Shown: in pieces, positions 53,297 through 60,363 of the stretch
Numbering within the stretch: the first letter of the stretch is position 1
Layout of the letters: each line of letters opens with the position of its first letter
Assembly (NCBI RefSeq): GCF_000430525.1
Contig: NZ_AUME01000007.1
Span: forward strand, 1 to 64,000
Source: Prevotella corporis DSM 18810 = JCM 8529
Lineage (GTDB): Bacteria > Bacteroidota > Bacteroidia > Bacteroidales > Bacteroidaceae
DNA length: 64,000 nt
Direction of reading: 5' to 3'
Notes under the pieces: generated by a model
Databases searched by the model: none
Told to the model about the DNA's origin: nothing
The model's input: the letters and a program-made list of their open reading frames with translations, nothing else
Position numbers and translations under genes: made by a program

Positions 53297-53818
53297 TCAG
53301 AGTTCCAGAAGTCCATCTGGAATCTCCATTTTGATTATTCTTTTCTCTGTATCTACTTCCCTAATGAGGTCCTCTCTGGCAGGTATTAACAGTTGTTTGC
53401 CGTCATCTGTCGCAACCTCAAACAAGGTATTCAACGTCGTTTCATCGACTGTCTCAATGTGTCCGATGACCTTTCCCGTCCTGCTATCCACCAAACAGTA
53501 TCCGATGATTTGAGCCCAGGACACTTGTCCGTCCTCGTCCTCGGCAAGAGAGCGTGGAAAATAGACCTCTGCCCCTGTAAGTTCGCGCGCTCTTTCCTCA
53601 GTATCGATGTCGCAAAACTTCACCAATACCGTCTCGTCGGTGCGGAAACGATACTCCTCCATGAAGAAAGGCACAAGAATACCTTCCATATCGAGCAGCA
53701 AGTAGTCAGCCTCAACACGGTCGAACACATCATCGGCGAAACGAATGCACACCTCCCCACGAACACCGTGGGGCTTTCCGATGACACCTATCTTATAAAC
53801 GGTTTCTCGTTTTATCAT
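53297..53818 (-). CDS. rimM: Ribosome maturation factor RimM
   Basis: The 173-residue protein has the N-terminal RimM domain (VYKIGVIGKPHGVRGEVCIR), then LLLDMEGILVPFFMEEYRFR and a C-terminal PRC-barrel with EVATDDGKQLLIPAREDLIR. It binds S19 and assists 30S head assembly. It lies 61 bp upstream of dxr and 148 bp after murA in the same direction. Confidence 0.92.
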   Translation of the reverse strand: MIKRETVYKIGVIGKPHGVRGEVCIRFADDVFDRVEADYLLLDMEGILVPFFMEEYRFRTDETVLVKFCDIDTEERARELTGAEVYFPRSLAEDEDGQVSWAQIIGYCLVDSRTGKVIGHIETVDETTLNTLFEVATDDGKQLLIPAREDLIREVDTEKRIIKMEIPDGLLEL

Positions 53819-53966
53819 CTATCTTGAAGGGTTTGGTAGATTTTGGAGTTGAACGAGTCAAGGAAGGACTTGCGTTACCGAAGACTATGGAGCAGAGAAG
53901 CTGGCACATTCCAGCAAGACATCTGTCCAAATACCGAAAGTTTCATACCCTCTTCACCTCCGTTGC

Positions 53967-55280
53967 CTAACATATATCCACCCGTTGGATATGCGCACCG
54001 AGTGCGTTCAGCCGCTCCTCGATGTTCTCATAGCCACGGTCTATCTGCGTGATGTTGTCGATTCGGCTCGTTCCCTTTGCCGAAAGGGCAGCTATGAGCA
54101 ACGCAATGCCAGCCCGTATATCAGGACTCGACATGCGTCCGCCTCTCAACGTGCGACGATGGTCGTGACCTACGACCACCGCACGATGCGGATCGCAAAG
54201 AATTATCTGAGCACCCATGTCGATAAGCTTATCGACGAAGAACAAGCGGCTCTCAAACATTTTTTGATGGAAGAGCACACTGCCCTGCGCCTGTGTGGCA
54301 ACGACGAGCAACACTGATATCAGGTCGGGCGTGACACCAGGCCACGGTGCGTCGCTGATGGTCATTATCGTTCCATCGATGAACGAATCGATGCAGTAGT
54401 GTCCTTGTTTGGGAATAAAAAGGTCGTCGCCTTCCTCAATTATCTGTATGCCAAGCCTACGGAATGTGTCAGGAATGATTCCAAGATTCTTCACCGACAC
54501 ATCTTTGATTCGTATGCCATCGCCTATCATGGCTGCCATACCGATGAACGATCCCACCTCAATCATGTCGGGAAGGATGCGATGCTGGGCACCATGAAGG
54601 CTGCTCACACCCTCAATGGTGAGCAGGTTGCTGGCGATGCCACTGATTCGAGCACCCATTTCGTTGAGCATGTGGCACAGTTGCTGTATGTACGGTTCGC
54701 ACGCAGCATTGTAGATGGTAGTTGTTCCCTCAGCCAATACCGATGCCATGATGATATTTGCCGTTCCCGTAACGGAAGCCTCATCGAGCAACATATTGGT
54801 TCCGACGAGCTTATCGGCTTTCAACTCATAGACGTTCCTATCCTCAACGTGAACGAACCGTGCGCCGAGGTTTCTGAATCCAAGGAAATGGGTATCCAAT
54901 CGGCGGCGACCGATCTTGTCACCACCTGGCTTTGTGATGGTGGCTTTGCCGAAACGCCCCAACATGGGTCCGTAAAGCAGTACGCTTCCACGGAGCGATG
55001 CGCATTTCTCAACAAACTCTTCGCTCTCCAGGAAATCAAGGTTCACGTTGCCAGCCTTGAACGAATACTCGCTTGGGGCAAGCTCTCTCACTTCGACACC
55101 TATGTCTTTCAACAACTTTATAAGATTTTTGACGTCGAGGATGTTAGGAATATTCCTAATGACGACCTCCTCCGAAGTCAGCAGAGTGGCACAAATCACC
55201 TGCAGTGCCTCATTTTTGGCACCCTGGGGGATTATCGTACCTGACAGGCGGTGTCCGCCTTCTATCATAAAGGCCTCCAT
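53967..55280 (-). CDS. murA: UDP-N-acetylglucosamine 1-carboxyvinyltransferase MurA, Cys-to-Asp active-site type
   Basis: The 437-residue protein has the EPSP-synthase-like fold: catalytic Lys22 in IIPQGAKNEALQ, SLRGSVLLYGPMLGRFG, and DAPWPGVTPDL. The loop that in E. coli carries Cys115 (GGC.IGARP) reads GGDKIGRRRLDTHF here, with Asp121 in the Cys position (codon GAC on the minus strand). Fosfomycin acts by alkylating that Cys; Asp at this position is active but insensitive in Mycobacterium and Chlamydia. It makes the first committed precursor of peptidoglycan. Only 2 bp separate it from the DUF4290 gene upstream. Confidence 0.95.
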   Translation of the reverse strand: MEAFMIEGGHRLSGTIIPQGAKNEALQVICATLLTSEEVVIRNIPNILDVKNLIKLLKDIGVEVRELAPSEYSFKAGNVNLDFLESEEFVEKCASLRGSVLLYGPMLGRFGKATITKPGGDKIGRRRLDTHFLGFRNLGARFVHVEDRNVYELKADKLVGTNMLLDEASVTGTANIIMASVLAEGTTTIYNAACEPYIQQLCHMLNEMGARISGIASNLLTIEGVSSLHGAQHRILPDMIEVGSFIGMAAMIGDGIRIKDVSVKNLGIIPDTFRRLGIQIIEEGDDLFIPKQGHYCIDSFIDGTIMTISDAPWPGVTPDLISVLLVVATQAQGSVLFHQKMFESRLFFVDKLIDMGAQIILCDPHRAVVVGHDHRRTLRGGRMSSPDIRAGIALLIAALSAKGTSRIDNITQIDRGYENIEERLNALGAHIQRVDIC

Positions 55281-55282
55281 AC

Positions 55283-55888
55283 CTACCGTTTCTTTTTATT
55301 GTTATTGCGCGGCTGTATCAAATCGCGTGCGTTGATTTTATCAAATTTGAACGTGTCGAGGTCGAGCTGTACCTTCCCGTCGGTGAAGCGAGCCAAATCA
55401 GAAGCCACCTTCTCATCGTCGGAAGAGCCATGCCCCCACTGTATAAGGCAGCGTTTCATTTGATTGGCCACCACACGAATGAGCTCAGTGCGCTCATCGC
55501 CCTCCTCCATATTCTTCAGCTTTTCGAACAGTTCAAACATCATTTTACCATAGTGTCGAACAGGGATTTTCGACATGGGATAAGTCATCGGTTCAGGCTT
55601 CGAGGCTATTTTCATGGCCTGCGAGACATCAAAGGGATAGTCGATATCCAGCTTGAAGTCAGCCATCAATGCCAAATGATCCCATAGCTTTTGGATATGG
55701 TCAGCATTACCATGGTTCTGCTGGTTCATTCTGTCCATGATCGAGATAATGGTCTCGGCGCAATCCTGTCGCTCTTCCTTGGTAGGGAGGGTCACACAGT
55801 AAGCTACCATATCCTGAATCTCACGCCCATATTCGGGCAACACTAATTTCTCACGCTGGGTATTGTAATCCAATCCGTCAATATTCAT
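55283..55888 (-). CDS. DUF4290 family protein
   Basis: The 201-residue soluble protein has no signal peptide. The sequence LDYNTQREKLVLPEYGREIQ followed by DMVAYCVTLPTKEERQDCAE is characteristic of the Bacteroidota-specific DUF4290 family, which is nearly always next to murA. The C terminus is basic (PRNNNKKKR). No catalytic motif is visible and the function is unknown. It lies 2 bp upstream of murA, so it is probably co-translated. Confidence 0.85.
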   Translation of the reverse strand: MNIDGLDYNTQREKLVLPEYGREIQDMVAYCVTLPTKEERQDCAETIISIMDRMNQQNHGNADHIQKLWDHLALMADFKLDIDYPFDVSQAMKIASKPEPMTYPMSKIPVRHYGKMMFELFEKLKNMEEGDERTELIRVVANQMKRCLIQWGHGSSDDEKVASDLARFTDGKVQLDLDTFKFDKINARDLIQPRNNNKKKR

Positions 55889-56019
55889 TGATTTCTATTT
55901 TTATTTTCTAAATGGAATGCGCTGGGCAGCATGTACTAAAAAGCCATGAAAGGACACGAAGTAGTCAATCTTCACCGACTCTATTTCACTGCGACGCACA
56001 TCATTTGCAAATTCAAATC

Positions 56020-56712
56020 CTACAACAGGGGTTTCGCCTGCTTTGCCACGAAGTCCTTCAGGTACATGGGCACAAAGTAGGCCACATCCTCAAATTGCTC
56101 CAAAGCCAACCGTTTCTCTGCCAGTGGCAGCATATTCTTGGCCAACGGCTCAACTCCCTTTATCAGATGGGCATTGGGGTGATTGATAACGTCCATGCAT
56201 TTCTCAGCACCATTGCCGAAAAAATAGACTGGTCCTTTGTCGAGATACTCCCGATAGGTATTCTCATCGACGACATCGGCCTGAATGGGGCGGACCTCCT
56301 TCAAAGCACGGTCGAAAACCTGAGCATAAACCTCCATCCGACGCGCATCGAGCATCGGGACCAACAGTGCGTTTTCCTCCATCTCCTCATGGCGAAGCAA
56401 GACAGGAACACAGAGAAGTTCGAGCGTGGGGACCGCTATCAACTTGACATCGATACCGTAGCAGATGCCTTTGGCCATCGAGGTGCCGATGCGCAAGCCC
56501 GTATAGGAACCCGGACCGCTGCTGACGGCTACGGCATCGACTGGAATAGCGTGGCTGTCGGCAAACGACAAGGCCTCATCGACGAACGTTCCAAGACGCT
56601 CACCGTGATTCGGACCACTGTGATCTTCCTGTTCGTAGATGCATGCGCCATTTTCACTCAAGGCAACGGAGCACACATTGGTGCTTGTTTCTATGTTCAA
56701 TATACAAGACAT
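56020..56712 (-). CDS. tsaB: tRNA threonylcarbamoyladenosine biosynthesis protein TsaB
   Basis: The 230-residue protein has the ASKHA-type start CILNIETSTNVCSVALSENG, the DHSGPNHGERLGTFVDEALS segment and VSSGPGSYTGLRIGTSMAKG, the most conserved TsaB region. It acts with TsaD and TsaE in making the t6A37 modification of ANN-decoding tRNAs. It begins the minus-strand group that continues with DUF4290 and murA; 131 bp separate it from DUF4290. Confidence 0.93.
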   Translation of the reverse strand: MSCILNIETSTNVCSVALSENGACIYEQEDHSGPNHGERLGTFVDEALSFADSHAIPVDAVAVSSGPGSYTGLRIGTSMAKGICYGIDVKLIAVPTLELLCVPVLLRHEEMEENALLVPMLDARRMEVYAQVFDRALKEVRPIQADVVDENTYREYLDKGPVYFFGNGAEKCMDVINHPNAHLIKGVEPLAKNMLPLAEKRLALEQFEDVAYFVPMYLKDFVAKQAKPLL

Positions 56713-56772
56713 AATTCGTTTCTCTATTTATGAGCAACGGCTCCACCGATTGAGAGCCAGCTCTTCAAAGTG

Positions 56773-56780
56773 CAAAGATA
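56773..56780 (-). promoter_or_regulatory. Candidate promoter -7 element for tsaB
   Basis: The minus strand reads TATCTTTG, 60 bp before the tsaB start codon. No TTG -33 element at the usual spacing. Confidence 0.4.
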
Positions 56781-57236
56781 CGGTTAAATTTTGAATATTC
56801 CACACCTTATAGATAACAAATTAAAACTCATTGTGTTTATTTTCGCTATTCAAAGGATTGTAAAAGACCCGCTCCAACTGACTGAACTCTTGTCAGACGA
56901 TGAGAAGAGAATAGATAACGAGAGACGGAAAGTGACTCTCAACACGGCATCTGAAACGAAAATTATTGACAAAACGCATTGTCTATTGCTCATCTGTAAC
57001 AAGTTGAACATCAGTAAATTAAATTTCACACAACAAAAGGTGACCTATCGCACGATCAAAGATGACCTTTCGCAACACAAAAGCTTAGCTTTTACTTCGA
57101 TTTGGATTAGCATTCGGAAAACGGAGGCAAAACCATGGTAAAAAAATCAGACAAATAAATATTGACGGCTGCTTTCTGAACACATCGAAGATAATGTGAC
57201 AATGGATGATGCTCCTTCAACATCCGACAGGAAAAA
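56781..57236. other. Gene-free region between tsaB and the 57237 promoter
   Basis: I see no credible coding sequence. The open frame at 56791-57141 runs straight through repeat array G and has no recognisable content. The ordered feature is array G at 57034-57099; an isolated related core (AAAGTGACTCTC) occurs near 56930. Confidence 0.4.
57034..57099. repeat. 22-bp dyad-repeat array G (3 units)
   Basis: Units start at 57034, 57056 and 57078 with cores CAAAAGGTGACCTATCG, CAAAGATGACCTTTCG and CAAAAGCTTAGCTTTT. The array is between divergent genes (tsaB and the 57480 ORF), upstream of the promoters on both sides. Confidence 0.7.
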
Positions 57237-57268
57237 TTTGGTATTTTCGGTAAAATTGGGTAACTTTG
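57237..57268 (+). promoter_or_regulatory. Promoter with full -33 and -7 elements
   Basis: TTTG (57237-57240) and TAACTTTG (57261-57268), 20 bp apart, the same architecture as at 26157. It would give a leader of about 200 nt before the small membrane ORF at 57480. The leader contains a short hairpin CGGCT-aca-AGCCG. Confidence 0.55.
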
Positions 57269-57479
57269 CATTGCTGAGCACATCAGCCAAAGGCGAGGCT
57301 AAAGACAGTCCCATCCTGCCGTTGCTGCCCAGTCGGACGACAAAGCGCCAGCAAGCGATGACGAACGACAGGCCGCACGGCTACAAGCCGTTAATCTTCG
57401 GGCAGCAAAACACTACCCGACGCATGGCTATCCATTGACATGACACCCACGTTCAGAACCCACCGAAAAACAATCATCT

Positions 57480-57677
57480 ATGAGCAAGCCTACAAAGCGT
57501 AATCTGATGGTGACTGGAGGATGGTTATTCCTTCTTGCGACCGTTGTGGCCTTATTGCTCTTCGGCGAGCGGTATTTTCAGGTTTCCGATTCATTTTTCA
57601 CGGTTTCATCGATAGTTTTCTGCATTATCACCATCCTTTTATTGACAGAAAAGGCGCAGAACAACGCAAGCATTTAA
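57480..57677 (+). CDS. Small membrane protein, unknown function
   Basis: The 65-residue product has two predicted transmembrane helices: LMVTGGWLFLLATVVALLLF and VSSIVFCIITILLLTEKAQN, with a basic N terminus (MSKPTKRN) suggesting the N terminus is cytoplasmic. A good promoter lies about 210 bp upstream. I recognise no family. It may be a Prevotella-restricted small protein. Confidence 0.45.
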   Translation: MSKPTKRNLMVTGGWLFLLATVVALLLFGERYFQVSDSFFTVSSIVFCIITILLLTEKAQNNASI

Positions 57678-57697
57678 TCACTTGCCTTGCCTACAAC

Positions 57698-57844
57698 ATG
57701 GCATCGGTGACACTCATGTACACCCAAATTGCCCATTACGGCACTTCGCTGCTAATATTCGTAGGGCAAATTTTAGCGAATCTTCTGCACACGTCCATCA
57801 TTCTACTTATTGCCATTGTCAGATTTTTCACAAAAAAGAAATAG
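57698..57844 (+). CDS. Second small membrane ORF
   Basis: A 48-residue product starting at ATG 57698 with one hydrophobic segment (SLLIFVGQILANLLHTSIIL) and a basic end (FFTKKK). It lies 20 bp after the 57480 ORF in another frame, which is open upstream to 57521, so a frameshift joining the two in the ancestor is possible. Support is only composition and position. Confidence 0.25.
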   Translation: MASVTLMYTQIAHYGTSLLIFVGQILANLLHTSIILLIAIVRFFTKKK

Positions 57845-57890
57845 TATCACAAAATTAGATAAGAATTTGATAACCTTATTAAACTGTCTC

Positions 57891-57921
57891 TTGGTATTTT
57901 CACCCCTTTTTCGTACATTTG
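57891..57921 (+). promoter_or_regulatory. yicC promoter
   Basis: TTG (57891-57893) and TACATTTG (57914-57921) with a 20-bp spacer, 23 bp before the yicC start. A full match to the Bacteroidota promoter. Confidence 0.65.
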
Positions 57922-57944
57922 CAGAAATAAAAATGTAAAAGCCA

Positions 57945-58823
57945 ATGATACTATCCATGACAGGCTACGGGAAAACTGTCGTAACCTACAAAGAAAAGAA
58001 GATCAACGTTGAAATAAAATCGCTGAACAGCAAGACACTTGACTTGTCAACTCGCATAGCACCGCTCTACAGAGAGAAGGAAATGGAAATCAGACAAATG
58101 ATTTCACAGAGACTTGAACGTGGAAAAGTTGACTTTTCGCTCTGGATTGAGAAAGACGCCGTGCTCGACGCGACACCCATCAACACGAAATTGGTGGAAA
58201 ACTATTACCGGCAGCTCAAGACTATTTCGGAGCAGGCTGGCATTCCCGAACCACAAGACTGGTTCGCATCACTGTTGCGCCTGCCAGACGTGACTACCAA
58301 AACCGAGGTGGAAGTACTCGACGAAGAAGAATGGGCTTCGGCAAAGACGGCCATCGACGAGGCCATCGCACACCTTATAGCCTTCCGTACACAGGAAGGG
58401 GCCGCATTGGAGAAGAAATTCAACGAGAAAATAGACAATATCGAGTCGCTACTCAAGAGCATTGAGCCTTTCGAAGAGAGCCGAGTTCCTAAAATAAAGG
58501 ACAGAATCATCGAGGGATTGAAGCAGATTCCAGCCATCGACTACGATAAGAACCGACTTGAGCAGGAGCTTATCTACTACATTGAGAAGCTCGATATCAG
58601 CGAGGAACGCCAACGACTGACCAACCATCTACAATACTTCCGCAAGACAATGCGTGAAAATGGACACGGAATTGGCAAAAAGCTCGGTTTCATCGCTCAG
58701 GAAATGGGTCGGGAGATCAACACCACAGGGTCTAAAAGCAATCAGGCGGAAATGCAAAATATAGTCGTCATGATGAAAGACGAGCTGGAACAAATCAAGG
58801 AACAGGTGCTCAATGCCTTGTAG
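57945..58823 (+). CDS. YicC family endoribonuclease-like protein
   Basis: The 292-residue protein has an N-terminal YicC domain (MILSMTGYGKTVVTYKEKKI, then NVEIKSLNSKTLDLSTRIAP) and a C-terminal DUF1732 region (HGIGKKLGFIAQEMGREINT, TGSKSNQAEMQNIVVMMKDE). YicC proteins have been reported to act as RNases affecting small RNAs in E. coli. The yicC-gmk neighbourhood is conserved widely. Here a 319-bp insertion-like region separates them. Confidence 0.9.
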   Translation: MILSMTGYGKTVVTYKEKKINVEIKSLNSKTLDLSTRIAPLYREKEMEIRQMISQRLERGKVDFSLWIEKDAVLDATPINTKLVENYYRQLKTISEQAGIPEPQDWFASLLRLPDVTTKTEVEVLDEEEWASAKTAIDEAIAHLIAFRTQEGAALEKKFNEKIDNIESLLKSIEPFEESRVPKIKDRIIEGLKQIPAIDYDKNRLEQELIYYIEKLDISEERQRLTNHLQYFRKTMRENGHGIGKKLGFIAQEMGREINTTGSKSNQAEMQNIVVMMKDELEQIKEQVLNAL

Positions 58824-58824
58824 T

Positions 58825-59127
58825 CTCCCCCAAACTCTCCGAAAGGAGGAGAGCTCATTTTAGGTGTTAACTCGGAGAGTATTCAGAGTTTGGTCGCACT
58901 CAAATCCGAATTTAAAGAGAATATATCATACAAACAAATACCTACAAATGCCCAAGCGAAGAGATGCGCAAACATCCACAAAAGGGTAAAATAGTTTAAT
59001 TGGAGGTAAATCAGAATAATCAGGCCAAGGTATCATCAACGAAGTGGTATCATTCGTCATTAACTATATAAACTTATCCCCATACAGTCCTTAGGGACAT
59101 CATCTCCTTTCGGAGGAACATGGGGAG
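58825..59127. mobile_element. Candidate MITE-like element with terminal inverted repeats
   Basis: The left end reads CTCCCC, 6 bp, CTCCGAAAGGAG (58825-58848). The right end is its mirror image: CTCCTTTCGGAG, 6 bp, GGGGAG (59104-59127). Spacing is identical on both sides. The interior is A/T-rich and non-coding. Near the left end ACTCTCCG (58834-58841) can also pair with CGGAGAGT (58873-58880). I see no clear target-site duplication and no second copy in this window. It could alternatively be a pair of regulatory hairpins between yicC and gmk. Confidence 0.4.
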
Positions 59128-59142
59128 GCTTTCATTCTTAAA

Positions 59143-59715
59143 ATGTCAGGCAAATTAATCATCTTCTCTGCCCCATCTGGCGCAGGTAAAAGCACAATCG
59201 TTCAATGGCTGATGAAAGAACACCCAGAGTTCAATCTGGCTTTTTCAATCAGTTGTACCACACGCGCTCCACGCGGAACGGAAAAGAATGGCATCGAATA
59301 CATCTTTCTTTCACCCGATGAATTTAGGAAGAAAATCGAAAACGACGAGTTTCTTGAATACGAGGAGGTATATAACGACCGCTTCTACGGCACAATGAAA
59401 TCGCAGGTGGAAGAACAGTCAAATACCGGACAAAATGTAGTGTTCGACGTTGATGTGAAAGGTGGCTGCAACATCAAGAACTACTATGGCAACCGCGCAT
59501 TGAGCATCTTCATCCAGCCTCCATCGATTGCCGAGCTCCGCAAGAGACTTGAAGGTAGGCAGACCGACACGGCTGAAGCCATCGAGAATAGGCTTGCCAA
59601 AGCTGAATATGAGCTAACTTTTGCCGATAAATTCGACCATATTGTCATAAACGACAACTTGGAAAAGGCAGAGGAAGAAACCTATCAGATTCTAAAGAAG
59701 TTCTTGGAAGAATAA
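59143..59715 (+). CDS. gmk: Guanylate kinase
   Basis: The 190-residue protein has the P-loop SAPSGAGKSTIVQW, the GMP-binding SISCTTRAPRGTEKNGIEYI segment and VFDVDVKGGCNIKNYYGNRA. It phosphorylates GMP to GDP. The stop codon is directly followed by the nadD start (TAAATG). Confidence 0.96.
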   Translation: MSGKLIIFSAPSGAGKSTIVQWLMKEHPEFNLAFSISCTTRAPRGTEKNGIEYIFLSPDEFRKKIENDEFLEYEEVYNDRFYGTMKSQVEEQSNTGQNVVFDVDVKGGCNIKNYYGNRALSIFIQPPSIAELRKRLEGRQTDTAEAIENRLAKAEYELTFADKFDHIVINDNLEKAEEETYQILKKFLEE

Positions 59716-60291
59716 ATGAAAGTAGGAATTTACGGAGGCTCATTCAACCCCATCCATAACGGACACATCGCACTTGCCGAGGCGTTTCTTCGTCAGGCGG
59801 AACTCGACGAGGTATGGTTCATGGTGTCTCCGCAAAACCCACTAAAGGCAAACGCAAGACTTCTTGACGACAAAATCCGCTTTAAGATGGTGCAAAAAGT
59901 GTTGAAACACAAACGGAATCTCATTGCCTGCGACTATGAGTTCCATCTGCCGAAACCTTCTTACACATGGGACACCCTTCAACGTCTGTCAAACGACTTC
60001 CCGCAACACCAGTTCACATTGCTCATTGGTAGCGACAACTGGACGGCGTTCGACAGATGGTATCACCATGAGGACATCTTGCAGAACTATAAGATTGTCA
60101 TTTACCCAAGATTGGGCGATGAAATCGGCAAAAATGAGCTACCCGACAGTGTCTCACTGCTCAACGCAGAGTTCATAAACATCAGCAGTACGGAGATAAG
60201 AGAACGCATAGCCAATGGTAAATCCATCGACCATTTAGTACCAGCCGAGATTGCAGTTGAAGTGACAAATGCTTATTCACACCAGTCTTAA
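59716..60291 (+). CDS. nadD: Nicotinate-nucleotide adenylyltransferase
   Basis: The 191-residue protein has the nucleotidyltransferase motif GIYGGSFNPIHNGHIALAEA with the HxGH-type signature, the LIGSDNWTAFDRWYH segment and ISSTEIRERIANG near the end. It adenylates nicotinate mononucleotide in NAD synthesis; NAD kinase at 17351 acts two steps later. Abuts gmk without a gap. Confidence 0.94.
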   Translation: MKVGIYGGSFNPIHNGHIALAEAFLRQAELDEVWFMVSPQNPLKANARLLDDKIRFKMVQKVLKHKRNLIACDYEFHLPKPSYTWDTLQRLSNDFPQHQFTLLIGSDNWTAFDRWYHHEDILQNYKIVIYPRLGDEIGKNELPDSVSLLNAEFINISSTEIRERIANGKSIDHLVPAEIAVEVTNAYSHQS

Positions 60292-60336
60292 TTACTAATT
60301 CAAAGTGCAAAATGATGTAATTTAAATAATTTGCAC

Positions 60337-60344
60337 TAACTTTG
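60337..60344 (+). promoter_or_regulatory. Promoter -7 element for the sulfatase-fold transferase
   Basis: TAACTTTG, 19 bp before ATG 60364, so the leader is very short. The phrase TTTGCA recurs just upstream; the -33 element is poor. Confidence 0.4.
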
Positions 60345-60363
60345 CATCAAACTATGTGTGTTG

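Noticed and set aside
13266-57099. The 22-bp arrays as CRISPR arrays
   Set aside because: Units are only 22 bp in total with a variable core and no separate unique spacers of 30 bp or more, and no cas genes are present.
57196-57438. 80-codon ORF upstream of the small membrane genes
   Set aside because: It spans a full promoter (57237-57268) and its translation is low in information.
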